From Chionis minor (lineage: Eukaryota > Chordata > Aves > Charadriiformes > Chionididae), in assembly GCA_013398295.1 (NCBI GenBank), contig VZSF01000638.1:313609-377608 (forward strand): a stretch of DNA of 64,000 nt. The letters run 5' to 3'. A model generated the notes under the pieces. That model was not told the DNA's origin. It ran no database searches and saw only the letters and a list, made by a program, of their open reading frames with translations. Position 1 is the stretch's first letter; each line of letters opens with the position of its first letter. Below are positions 14,535-25,770 of this stretch, piece after piece. A program made the translations under genes and the position numbers.

Positions 14535-14960
14535 GAGGTCATCTAGGTCATTTCCCTGCCTATCTACAGCATCTGTGTCACTCAGTGATATTTATCTAAT
14601 TCATTTTTAGATTGATTGCTATGGATTCAACATTATACTAGGCAACTTAGTCCAGAGACAGACTAACTAAACTTTACCTAATGCTTCCAGCACATTATCT
14701 TCGTTGCTGCAATTCATGCCCGCTCCTTCCTGTCCTCTCTGCAGCATTTTATTCCTGTCCTCTTTTCTGCAAATTTGAAGCTGTACCATGCCTCCGCAGG
14801 GTTCATCTCCTCCAGACTAAACAACCATCTTTCCATCTTTCCTAACACGTCATGTTTCAGACCTTTTGACCTGTAACGTTATTGCAGTACTAATCACTCG
14901 GGGACAATATTCTCTGAAATGATACAACTCAGACATACCAAGGTTAGGCAGGTTGCCCAG
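14535..14960 (-). mobile_element. CR1: Ancient CR1-like LINE fragment, reverse orientation
   Basis: Read on the + strand, the segment follows the order of a reversed CR1 3' half. It has AGGAGGTCATCTAGGTCAT, then CTAGGCAACTTAGTCCAG, a stretch equivalent to the arginine-rich end of ORF2, CAGACTAAACAACCATCTTT, and TTTCAGACCTTTTGACC. Each has a recognisable counterpart in old sauropsid CR1 families, but point changes and small indels are frequent. It is much older than the CR1 copies at 21-26 kb. Family assignment is by recall of the CR1 pattern, and the borders are approximate. Confidence 0.65.
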
Positions 14961-17900
14961 CAGAGGCAACTAGTCATTAGGTTAAAACCATGCTCGTGTG
15001 CTGCTGATTCCTCATCCCCAGCCTGTCAGTTTGTTTGTTTTAATCGTGTTGCACCTCATCATAAACTTCTTAATGCTCTTCTCAATACATCTGAGCAGCG
15101 CATGGTACAGTGAGGCCACACGCCTCCTACTGGGACTTCCCATGGTCCTTTGTGTAGACATCTAATAGCACTCAAGAGCTACAGCTGAAGCCCTTTGCAG
15201 GCTTAACCGGTGCCAAGTACATCCTGACCTCCAATGGACCTGGATTCATATACTGTTTGTATAAAACAGCAGCAGTCAGGTGGAAAACCTGATCAAAGGA
15301 TCTGGATTTTTTTTTTTAATAATTTCTCCCTGGCATCTTCCCAGCTCTCCAAGAGACGAGTTGAACCTCACTGTTGTGGTTTGTCAATTTCAACAGCTTT
15401 TCCTGCAATCCTTGTCCTTTTCCACATTAACACACTGACATTTCTCATTATGGATAGAGAACAGAGTTGATCACTGCTATTAGTGTTAGGTAGTTCTAGT
15501 CGTGCGCGCAAAGGCTTCAAAAGGGTTGGAGAGAAACAGAGTTCTGAGGATGAAGCACAGGTAGTGCTGCATGATCATGAAAGTAATGAATTTGTGCGGG
15601 GTGTTGGATTTAGTCCTTTGGCTGCTCTAACAGAACAAATAGTAGAAACCACACACACACAGTAGAACCAGGACCAAGAAATGTATGGGATTTATGTTGT
15701 TTCAAACATTACCTTCTCATTCATGTGTTTTAGCCTATTTGTGCATTCTGAAAATGGGAAATCTTCTGACTTCAGTGGTGGAAGACTTTGAGATCATTGC
15801 AAAAGTAAGTGGATAGAAGATATTTTCACCGCTGTTGCCCAGGTGAGATCTTACTTGAGCACTTCTGTGGTCCAGAAAATAACTGCAATACAAAGCCAAG
15901 TAAAACTGCTTTGAGACAGTCAACTTCTTTTCCTTACCAGTCAGTTGCACTGTAACATTTTCTAGAGGGAAGCCAGACCAAAGGAAAGAAAACATGTTGT
16001 TATACATTAAAACAGTGTTTGCTTTCAGTGTTTGGAACAAGTCTTTCCCAGGAGACCTTCCCACAAGATCTCTTCTCTCTTACAACGCCCATTTATTCAT
16101 GACATTCGCTTGCTTTGTCTTGGAATTTCTAAGTAAATTATTACTTTCAGGTTTTCAGAACAGAAAATTTGTTTTCAAAGGTGATCTTACTTGAACCCTC
16201 AGACTCCATTTTGTGTTAGTCCAGGTCCACAACAAACTTGGATAAAACTCTATTTATCTTAAAGGCAAATGATGATGTTCCCATATGGTGGCTACACTAT
16301 ATTAAACATACTTAATCACATATTGTAAGGTTTCCGTACAGCAGAAAATACCCATCATTTTATGGGTGGTTCTGAATTTCTCCTAGAAGAGCAATAACTG
16401 CAGTGTCTGAGCTTTCCAGAGAAAGAAAAGGGTATTGAAAAGGCCTAGATGTCTTGCAGGCAAAGCTCATCCTAGCTTTACTGTGTGACAGCTCTGACAA
16501 TCTTCCTTGAGAACAGTCCTGCATGTTTGGGAAAACAGCTGTGCTTTGTGCTTCTGAAACTTTCTGAAGATGTTTTAATGGCAAGACAGGCTTCTGCTGG
16601 GAGTTACTGGTCTTCTAAGCATGCTCTCATTCTCTTGGTTATGGCCAGAATTGATAAATTCAAATAGGAACAGGGCAGTGATGCTGAAAAGCATTCCATT
16701 TGGGAAACAAAGCACACATCAGAAATAAACAGGAATTGACTAGAGCTAAGAATTAGTACTGGAAACTGTTGGAATCTAATGCACATTCTTACTTCTAAAA
16801 TTAAAATGGAAATATTTTAAGCCTAACTTTTATTTTCATCATGCAGCTTCCTACTCTTTTACTCTTCAGAGTTTATAGGAAATGAATTTGAATATGTCTG
16901 AGAATCAACCCCTTTGCCTTCACCTGCTGAGTGGAAAAAAGCAAAAAATACGGCTTATGGAAAACATCAGGACAAGGAAGTGAAACCTGCATTAATAGCT
17001 GAGAGAGAACTCTGATATGCCATAGAGGAACCATGAAATACTACCTTTCTGCAGGAGCTGTCAGAAACCTTCAATGCCCCCAGGCATTTTCTGGCACACA
17101 GAGAAGCCTGCATGTATAAAAGCTATGCAGGTGCCTACAGGCAATGGGAGAACATGGTCCTAATTATATCTCTTCCCTGAATTTGTATGCAGGCTAGCAT
17201 CACTAGTATTAGTTGATCTGTGGTTTCCCTCCTACCCTGCACTAGAATGAAAAGTGGAATCCAATAGAAGACAAAACAGTCTCTGTTCCATGTCTGCCTG
17301 GAGTGAGGCATCATGAGCTCCAAACTTTTCTGAAAACAAAGAAGTCCTTTAAACAAAGCCATCTCCCACCAACAACGAGGAGCTTTGATTCCTCGTGTGA
17401 CCAACTTCCTGGGGTGAGTCAGTTAATGTTAGTGTCAGAGCAGTAAGAAAAAGGAGAAGGGTACCTGCACTTATCAGCTGTAGTTTAATATGCTGCAACA
17501 ATACTTGGAGAGCTTCTGATTATCTACAGCCAAAAAGTGCTCCAAGAGATAAGTATCGTTATTTGATGTTTCTGCCAACCTCTTTCACTTTTCAAAGGCA
17601 ATATGTAGAGGCTTGCATTAGTGGTGCTCTAACATGGGATCAGGGCTGTCATCCTGGAACAGAGTGCTCAGAAGTACTTAAGATTTGTCTAATTATACTT
17701 CAGATGTTTGAAAGATGGAAGTGGTAGTTATCCCTAAACTTTGTATTATGAAATGATCATTTGGCAAATTAAAAGTCCCCCTTCTCGCATCAAACATTTA
17801 AAGAAAGATTAAGGCACTGTTATTTCACTATGTCAACAGTAGCACTACTGTTATTCATGGCAGTGAAAAATGGGTTCTTCAAAGTCTCCTGGGACTCCTA

Positions 17901-20900
17901 AAAGTGCTTAGCAGTCTCTCAGAAATAGAATATTCTGTGCAATTTCTTCTCTAGATTGTGCTGGTTAGCCATAACTTAGGAGGCTTGGAAAATTGAGATC
18001 CAGAATTGGTGTTTAGTCCAGAAACTAAAAAGTCATGATCTGAGCTCTTAGGAGTTTTGGAAGATAAGCTGCATGGCAAGCTATTGATGTTCAATCAACT
18101 CTGAACACGCAGATGGCAGTCATGACCTTGAATATGTGGTTTCCTTACTTTATCCCAAGTGAGCACGCCATCCCTAGAAACATTAAGTGGGAGGACAGAA
18201 AGCATTTCTAAGCCACCAGCCCAAAAGAAAAGACTCAGTTCAGCTCTAGAACAAAATGAAATATAAACTTCAAGATTTTTTTTAGCAAAGACTCTGTATA
18301 TGGCTTCTCAATACAGCTTCAGTGATTGATACCCAGGCTGATACAGCACTCTTTACAGTTCTGTACAGGAAAAATCATATTTATGAAGTAATTCACATAG
18401 ATATTTCTTCAATATGCTCTACAGAACTGTGAAGCTGCTGAAAGCCCATAGGAATCCCATGTGTGTGTTGAGTAGCAGCCAAATCCATAACGTGTCTCAC
18501 TGAAGTCAATGGGACAAAATGGCTTCTATGATACTGTAGCATCCTCACTGACGGTGTTAATTCCCCCAATTTATGTGGGAGGGTGTCATATTTCAGATGG
18601 GCATCAATGAATATCGATTCCATAAACTTGTAGGTAGAGAAGTGCAAGTAACTTCAAAGCTTCTCAAAGCTCTACACGAGGCCCAGGGATTTAAAGAAAA
18701 CATTCAATCTGATGTTAAAAGCCTGAACTCCACCTTCTCTAACCAGCTAGGGAAATAAATTACATCCCTGCACTGATCACTGCCTTCAAAGTCAGCCATG
18801 ATTAGCCCCAAAACAGCTGAGAGATTTCAATAGGTCCCACAGCTATAACCCTCCCCTCACTTCTCTCTTTCGTCTTCTTGGGAAAATTTAGTTAAGCTCC
18901 CCCACATTTACCAGACTGGGGTTTTGGGGGTTTTTTTTGCAGGCTAATGCATAATACTCATCCTCAAAGGCACAATCAGTCCTGAAATAGAACAATAGTC
19001 TAATTCTACACTGAAAGCTTAAATTGAAATACTATCCCCTTGTGAAGGCCCAGTCTAAAGCAAGAACCACTGGCTGACTCTGCCTAAAAGACTATATCAC
19101 ATCTGCTGTCATTCACAGCTTTGAGGCTGATGACGCTACCTCAATCCCCAAGTAGGGCAGCCACAGTGTCTAACAAAAGACCAAGAAAAGGATTGTTTTC
19201 TTCAACACTAAATAAACTTGACACAATTAAAAAGAACTCTTGTCTTTGTGGACAAGAAATTTTTTGCTTTTGGATGCTAAGTCCAAATGATGAGGCATCT
19301 CACTGCCTGCAACAGTAAAACTCCACTCACTATCACTTGCAGCCTAGCTTTGGTATCAGAACTAAGCTGTTGTGCCTTCTAGATCATGTTCCTTTGTTCC
19401 CCTTTGCATTTCATATCCCATTCAACACTCTTCAATTCAAAACACACCATCTTCAGTAGGATAGAATATCAGTAGGACCAGCTATTTTAAGTGGCATTGC
19501 TTCACTGCACGCAAGCTGAATTTCTGAAGATCTGAAGTGTGGTGCGTTTACTGGCATTCAGCTAAGGCCCTGTGAAAGAGATGTGTGTGCTACTTACTGA
19601 CTAAATAATAACTCAGAGCCCATGTCAGTGATCCCACCAACCTCAATCAGAAAAGGCACTTAGAGAACCCCTTGTTCTACCCCAGCTGTTTGCTGTATGT
19701 GTAGGGTACAAGCAAGCTGCTCCTGGGTCCTGAAGAAGCTACACACCTCAGACACAGCTCTTGCTCAGAGATGTGTCTTCACTCCTTTCTCAGGGAATCC
19801 ACTGGAGTTTTTAATATCTTTCGCCAGGTCATCGCTTCCTAACTACCTGTAGGGAGATCTGTCCCCAGTATGAGGCAGTGTTTGCAGCTTTGCTTAGATC
19901 CAGCCAGGATTCTGAACATGCCATGCCATGCCATGCCATGCATTTCTTCCACCAGTTCCCCCTTTTTCTCTTATGTGACAGGAAACTGTTTCTCATCACT
20001 TCAAAGGCTGTTCCATCCTTATTTACCCTTCCTCAGAATCTAAAGGCTGAGTAATTTGAAATACCAGACTCCATACCTCTTGCTCAATTTTCAAATGAGT
20101 GTTCTGAGCTTACATATGCAACCATGCAAGTCTATTCCTTTAACCTCCTCTCAAATACTTTTATTCAAGGTCATCTGCTGCTGCTGTGCTGTGATTACTG
20201 TTCACCAGTATGGGAGAGCTTTTCAAGGGATAAGAAATCACCCATAACTATCATGTTAGCTTACTTTACTGCTGAAAATTATATTTGTCAGCAATGCATA
20301 ACTAACACAGCTACAGAAAACAACACTGAATTCTGTTCTGCCTCATAGATCATCCATAAAGCTGTCATCTAAAGCTTTCCTTTTTGACTTTTGTCCCTGG
20401 AGATCATGACTGACCTAGAAGGAACTTAGCTTGGCTTTTAGAAATACTGGTATGTCTGAAGTCATGAAGAAGGGCAGATGGGATGAAAAGAAAATCCCAC
20501 AGAGCTCTTTTTAGAAAGATTTTTCTAATGACAGCTGGATTTTAACCAAGCCATTGTCCCTGTTTCTGAATGTTGACAGCAGCAACACTTAGCAACTACC
20601 TATATCTGCTCAGATGACGAACTAAGAAACAGATGCTATTAATTCAGATTCAGCATCAAAAGAAAAAGACTGTTAGGTAGTTATTACTCCTTTTGAGACT
20701 AGTGTCTGTGCTTCACTTCAGCAGCAAAAGAAAAAACATGAGAAAAAATAAAGCTGTATTGGAACCAAAGAATGCAGGGAAAAAGGGATATACTTAGGAT
20801 ATGAACACAAGAGTCTCTTCTATAAGGAAGATTTTGTTGTAAAGGAATGTTATAAAGGAGAATGAGATTTTGTTTAAAATCTCCTTTTTCAATACTTGGC

Positions 20901-20925
20901 TGCTCCCATGCAGGCACCTTTCCTG
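14961..20925. other. Intergenic sequence, no gene seen
   Basis: Mostly unique AT-rich sequence. It contains a short AC tract near 15,651 and the CATGC pentamer array listed separately. The words ACTGAAGTCAATGGGA near 18,500 resemble very old vertebrate repeats, but the match is too short to annotate. No exon was recognised. Confidence 0.55.
19917..19941. repeat. (CATGC)5 microsatellite
   Basis: Five perfect tandem CATGC units with no interruption. Confidence 0.95.
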
Positions 20926-23035
20926 CTGCCTTGGCAGTCATTTCTGAAGGGCAAAGGGGTCCAGGAAGGCCGGACGCTCTTCAAGAAGGTGCTCTTGGAG
21001 GCACAGAAGCAGTCTGTCCCCATGTGCCATAAGATGAACGTGGGGAAGACGACCGGCCTGGCTGAGCAGGGAGCTTCTGCTGGGTCTCAGAGAAAAAAGG
21101 AGAGTGTACCATCTTTGGAAGAAGGGGCGGGAAACTCAAAAAGAGTATAAGGCCCTAGCAAGGTCATGCAGAAAGAACACCAGAAAGGCAAAAGAAGAGC
21201 TAGAACTTAATCTTCCCACTGTTGTTAAAGATAAAAAAAAAGGGGTTTACAAATATATTAACAACAAAAAGAGAGGCGGGGTGAATCTTGACCCTTTACT
21301 GGATGCAGAGGGGAAGATTGTCAGCAAGGATGAGGAGAAGGCTGAGGTGCTTAATACTTTCTTCACCTCAGTCTTCAATAGCAAAACCAGTTATCCTCAG
21401 GATATTGACCCCCAGAGCTGGAAGACGAGGTTGGAGAATAAAACAAACGCCCCATAATCCAGGAGGAAGCAGTTAGTGACCTGCTACGTCAACTGGACAG
21501 TCACAAGTCTACAGGACCAGATGTGATCTACCCGAGAGTGCTGAGGGAGCTGGTGGAGGAGCTTGCCAAGCGACTCTCCGTGATTTATCAGTGGTCCTGG
21601 TCAACAGGGGAGGTCCCAGATGACTGGAGGCTTGCAACGTGATGCCGATCTACAAGAAGGGCTGTAAGGAGGATCTGGGCAACTACAGACCTGTCAGCCT
21701 GACCTTGGTGCCAGGAAAGGTTATCAATTCATCCTGAGTGCACTTACAGGGCAAGTGAAAGACAAGCAGGGGATCAGGCCGAGCCAGCATGGGTTCATGA
21801 AGGGCAGGTCCTGCCTGACCAACCTGATCTCCTTTTATGACCAAGTGACCCGCCTGGTGGATAAGAGAAAGGCTGTGGGTGTTGTCTGTTTGGACTTCAG
21901 TAAGGCCTTTGACACAGTCTGCCACAGCATTCTGCTAGAGAAGCTGGCAGCCCATGGCATTGATGGGTGACTCTTCGCTGGGTTACAAACTGGCTGGATG
22001 GCCGAGCCCAGAGACTGGTGGTGAACGGTGCTAAATCCAGTTGGTGTCAGGTCTCAAGCGGCGTTCCTCAGGGCTCAGTTTTGGGGCCAGTCTTGTTTAA
22101 TATCTTTATTGATGATCTGGATGAGGGGATTGAGCGCACCCTCAGTAAATTTGCAGATGACACCAAATTAGGCGGGAGTGTTGATCTGTTTGAGAGGAGG
22201 AAGGCTCTGCAGAGGGATCTGGACAGGCTGGATCGATGGGCTGAGGCCAATGGTATGAGGTTCAACAAGTCCAAGTGCCGGGTCCTGCACTTGGGTCACA
22301 ACAACCCCAGGCAGCGCTACAGGCTTGGGGAGGAGTGGCTGGAAACTGCCTGGCAGAAAAGGATCTGGGGGTCCTGGTGGACAGTCGGCTGAACATGAGC
22401 CAGCAGTGTGCCCAGGTGGCCAAGGCGGCCAATGGCATCTTGGGGTGTGTCAGGAACAGTGTGGCCAGCAGGAGCAGGAAATTGATTGTGCCCCTGTACT
22501 CAGCACTGGTGAGGCCCCACCTCAAATACTGTGTTCAGTTTTGGGTGCCACAGTACAAGACGGATATTGAGGTGCTGGAGCATGTCCAGAGAAGGGCAAT
22601 GAAGCTGGTGAGGGGTCTGGAGCACAAGTCTTGCAAGGAGCGGCTGAGAGAGTTGGGATTGTTTAGCCTGGAGAAGAGAAGGTTGAGGGGAGACCTTATC
22701 ACTCTCTACAACTACCTGAAAGGAGGCTGTAGCGAGGTGGGGTCAATCTCTTCTCCCAAGTAACAAGCATAGGACAAGAGGAAATGGCGTCAAGTTGTGC
22801 CAGGTGAGGTTTAGATTGGATATTAGGAAAAACTTCTTTACAGAAAGGGTTTTCAAGCATTGGAACAAGCTGTCCAGGGAAGTGGTGGAATCTCCGTCCC
22901 TGGAGGTATTTAAAAGCCGGGCAGACGTGGTGCTGAGGGACATGGTTTAGGGGTGGTTTTGGCAGTGTAAATTTATGGTTGGACTCGATGATCTTGAAGG
23001 TCTTTTCCAACCTAAGTGATTCTATGATGTTATGA
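20926..23035 (+). mobile_element. CR1: CR1 LINE (copy A), 5'-truncated, with intact 3' end
   Basis: About 2.1 kb of CR1 begins in the linker between the endonuclease and reverse transcriptase domains of ORF2 (KGKGVQEG at about 20,949) and runs to the 3' end. ORF2 similarity ends near 22,950. A 3' UTR follows with GGTTGGACTCGATGATCTTG and terminal TTCTATGATGTTATGATTC. The 5' side is truncated against unique sequence, as is typical for CR1. It belongs to the same subfamily as the copies at 44.6-46.05 kb and 53.0-55.4 kb (LHLGHNNP in the RT, LRDMV at the ORF2 end). It lies 340 bases from an inverted CR1 of another subfamily. Confidence 0.95.
20940..22950 (+). pseudogene. CR1 ORF2 remnant (reverse transcriptase), frameshifted
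   Basis: ORF2 of CR1 encodes an endonuclease and a reverse transcriptase that copies the element's own RNA at the target site. This copy keeps RT motifs in order: a YHLWKKGRETQ-type linker (about 21,105), GFMKGRSCLTNLISFYD (about 21,790), VCLDFSKAFDTV (about 21,885), the [14 protein letters not shown] block (about 22,060) and the catalytic FADD at 22,150-22,161. The frame is broken several times. One single-base deletion near 21,969 (DG followed by TGA, then [11 protein letters not shown] in another frame) is diagnostic because the blocks at 54 kb carry it too. The endonuclease domain is absent. It cannot encode a working enzyme. Confidence 0.93.
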
Positions 23036-23370
23036 TTCAGATGCAGGGAACAAAGCTCAGGTTTGGGTCAGGCAACTTCTAAATTTATGTTTTTATTTTG
23101 GAATCAGAAGCATTCTTAATCTCTTCAGACTAGAATGACTCTTTCCTTGGACCTATTTTCCCTTCTCTTCCCTGTGACTGAGTGCCCTCCTGTTTTCAGT
23201 CCTCTTTTTTTTTTCAAGCCTCCTCTATACTTTCTTATCAGAATGTAAAGCATAAGTCTCACTTGCTGTCAACTACCATTTTAATTAATCCACGATTTGT
23301 CTTTGAACTATTTTCTCATGTTTCTTTTCCTTCAATCCAAACTTTTCCCAAGGACTCTTACAAAAAAGCA
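23036..23370. other. Spacer between two convergent CR1 elements
   Basis: About 335 bases of T-rich unique sequence separate the 3' ends of two CR1s in opposite orientation. No gene was seen. Confidence 0.6.
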
Positions 23371-25770
23371 GAATCACAGAATGTTAAGTGTTGGAAGGGA
23401 CCTCTAGGGATCATCTGATCAAACTCCCCTGCCAGAGGAGGTCCACCTACAGTAGGTTGCACAGGATGGCATCCAGGTGGGTTTGAATGTCTCCAGAGTC
23501 ACAGACTCCACCACCTCTCTGGGCAGCCTGTGCCAGTGTTCTGCCACCCTCAAAGGAAAGAAGTTCCTCCTCATGTACAGATGGAACTTCCTATGTTCAA
23601 CTTCGTGCCTGTTGCCTCTTGTCCTATCAGTGGGTACTACTAAAAAAAGACAGGCTACCATCTCCCTCCACCCTCCCTTTAAGTATTTGTAGACATTTAT
23701 GAGATCCTCCCTCAGCCTTCTCTTCTCTAGGCTAAAAAGACCCCAACCTTTCCTCATAAGAAATATGTTCCAGCCCCCTCAATGTCTTTGTAGCCCTTCG
23801 CTGCACCCTCTCCAGCAGTTCCCTGTCCTTCTTAAACTGAGGAGCCCAGAACTGGACACAGTATTCCAGATGTGGTCTCACCAGGGCAGAGTAGAGGAGG
23901 AGGATGACCTACCTCCACCTGCTTGCTACACTCTTCTTCATGCACCCCAGGATGCCATTGGCCTTCTTGGCCACAAGGGCACATTGCTGGCTCATGGGCA
24001 TCCTGTTGTCCATCAGGACCCCCAGGTCCCTCTCTGCAGAGCTGCTTTCCAGCAGGTCAGGCCCCGACCTGAACTGCTGCAGGGGGTTATTCCTGCCCAG
24101 GTGCAGGACCCTACACTTGCCTTTGTTGAATTTCATATGTTTTTTCCCTGCCCAACTCTCCAGCCTGTCCAGGTCACACTGAATGGCAGCACAGCCTTCT
24201 GGTGTGTCAGCCACCCCTCCCAGCTTCTGTCAGCAGCAAACTTGCTGAGGGTACACTCCATCCCTTCATCCAGGTCATTGATGAATACATTGAACAGGAC
24301 TGGACCCAGTACTGACCCCTAAGGAACACCACTAGTCACAGGCCTCCAACTAGACTCTGCCCCACTGATCACAACTCCCTGAGATCTACCTGCTCACCAG
24401 TTTTCAATCCACCCACTGTCTTTTCATCTAACCCACACTTCCTAAGCTTGCCTATGAGGATGCTGTGGGAGACGGTGTCAGAAGCCTTGCTGAAGTCAAG
24501 GTAGACAACATCAACTGCCCTCCCCTCATCTATCCATCCATTCATCCCATCGTAGAAGGCTATCAGATTAGTGAGACAGGACTTCCCCTTGGTGAATCCA
24601 CGTTGATTGCTTCTGATAACCTTCTTTTCCTCCAGATGCTTGGAAATGACGCCCAGAATGAGCTGTTCCATCATCTTTCCAGGGATGGAAGTGAGACTGA
24701 CTGGCCTGTAGTTTCCTGGATTCTCCTTCTTGCCCTTTTTGAAGACTGGAGTGACACTGGCTTTCCTCCAGTCCTCTGGCACCTCCCCTGTTCTCCAGGA
24801 CAAAGATCTCTTTCAAAGATGATGGAGAGCGGACCAGCAATGACTTCTGCCAGCTCCCTCACCACTCATGGGTGCATCCTATCAGGACCCATGGGCTTGT
24901 GGATGTCCAGTTTACTTAATAGGTCTCTGACTTGATCCTCCCCATTCAAGGGAGTGTCTTCCCTGCTCCAGACTTTCCCTGTTCCCTGTAGAGTCTGGCG
25001 GTCCTGAGGACTGGACTGAGTAGTGAAGACTGAAGCAAAGAAGGCATTCAGTAACTCTCCCTTCTCTGCATCATCTGTCACAATGGCACCCATCTCATTC
25101 AACAGAGGGCCCACATTCTCTCTACTTTTTCTTTTGCCTCCAATTACTTGAAGAACCCTTTTCTGTTGACTTTGGCATCCCTTGCCAGATCTGCTTCCAA
25201 GGAGGTCTTGGCTTTCCTCGTTTTGACCCTGCATACTCTGACAGCATTCTTACAATCTTCCCAAGTGGCCAGTCCCTTCTTCCACATATTGTAAACTTCC
25301 TTCATCCACTTGAGCTTTTTCAGGAGCTCCCTACTCAACCATGCTGGTGTCCTGCTTCCCCTGCCTGATTTCTTGCTCTTTGGGATGCACCGATCCTGAA
25401 CTTGGAGGAAGGGATACTTGAGTATCAACCAGCTCTCTTGAGCCCCCCTACCCATGAGAGCCCTAACCCATGGGATTTCTCCAAGCAGTTTCTTGAAGAG
25501 ATCAGACTTAGCCCTCCTAAAGTTCAAGGTTGCAGTTCAACTTGTCATTTTATGCCCACTACACCTAATCCTGGACTCTATCCTCTCATGGTCACTGCAG
25601 CCAAGACTGCCCCCAACCTTAATGTCCTCCACTAAACCCTCTTTGTTTGTCAGTACTAGGTCCAGTAGTGCACCTCTCCTAGTTGGCACTTCCACCTCGT
25701 GAGTCAAGAAGTTATCATCAATGCACCGGAGGAACCTTCTGGACTGTATGTGCCAGGCCGACAAGAAGAT
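23371..25770 (-). mobile_element. CR1: CR1 LINE, 2.4 kb, reverse orientation
   Basis: This is a long CR1 on the minus strand. Its 3' end is at the left (GAATCACAGAATG, with TTGGAAGGGACCTCTAGGGAT after it on the + strand) and its truncated 5' end is near 25,770. It belongs to a different subfamily from copy A: LHLGRNNP and [19 protein letters not shown] in the [14 protein letters not shown] near the ORF2 end. The fragment begins in the C-terminal part of the endonuclease and contains nearly all of the RT. Of the CR1s here, it keeps the longest continuous part of ORF2. Confidence 0.95.
23400..25764 (-). pseudogene. CR1 ORF2 remnant (endonuclease end plus RT), inactivated
   Basis: Read from right to left, the pieces are an endonuclease C-terminus (LLDLVLTNKEGLVEDIKVGG, then CSDHERIE, about 25,740-25,560), the linker (25,527-25,144), RT fingers and palm ([47 protein letters not shown], 24,803-24,369), and the thumb and C-terminus (24,214-23,419). 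The pieces lie in different frames. The catalytic FADD box near 24,229-24,240 reads as FAAD because GATGAC has become GCTGAC, and a one-base loss follows it. In the DFSKAFDTV motif, F is S. The enzyme is therefore dead on two counts. Confidence 0.9.
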
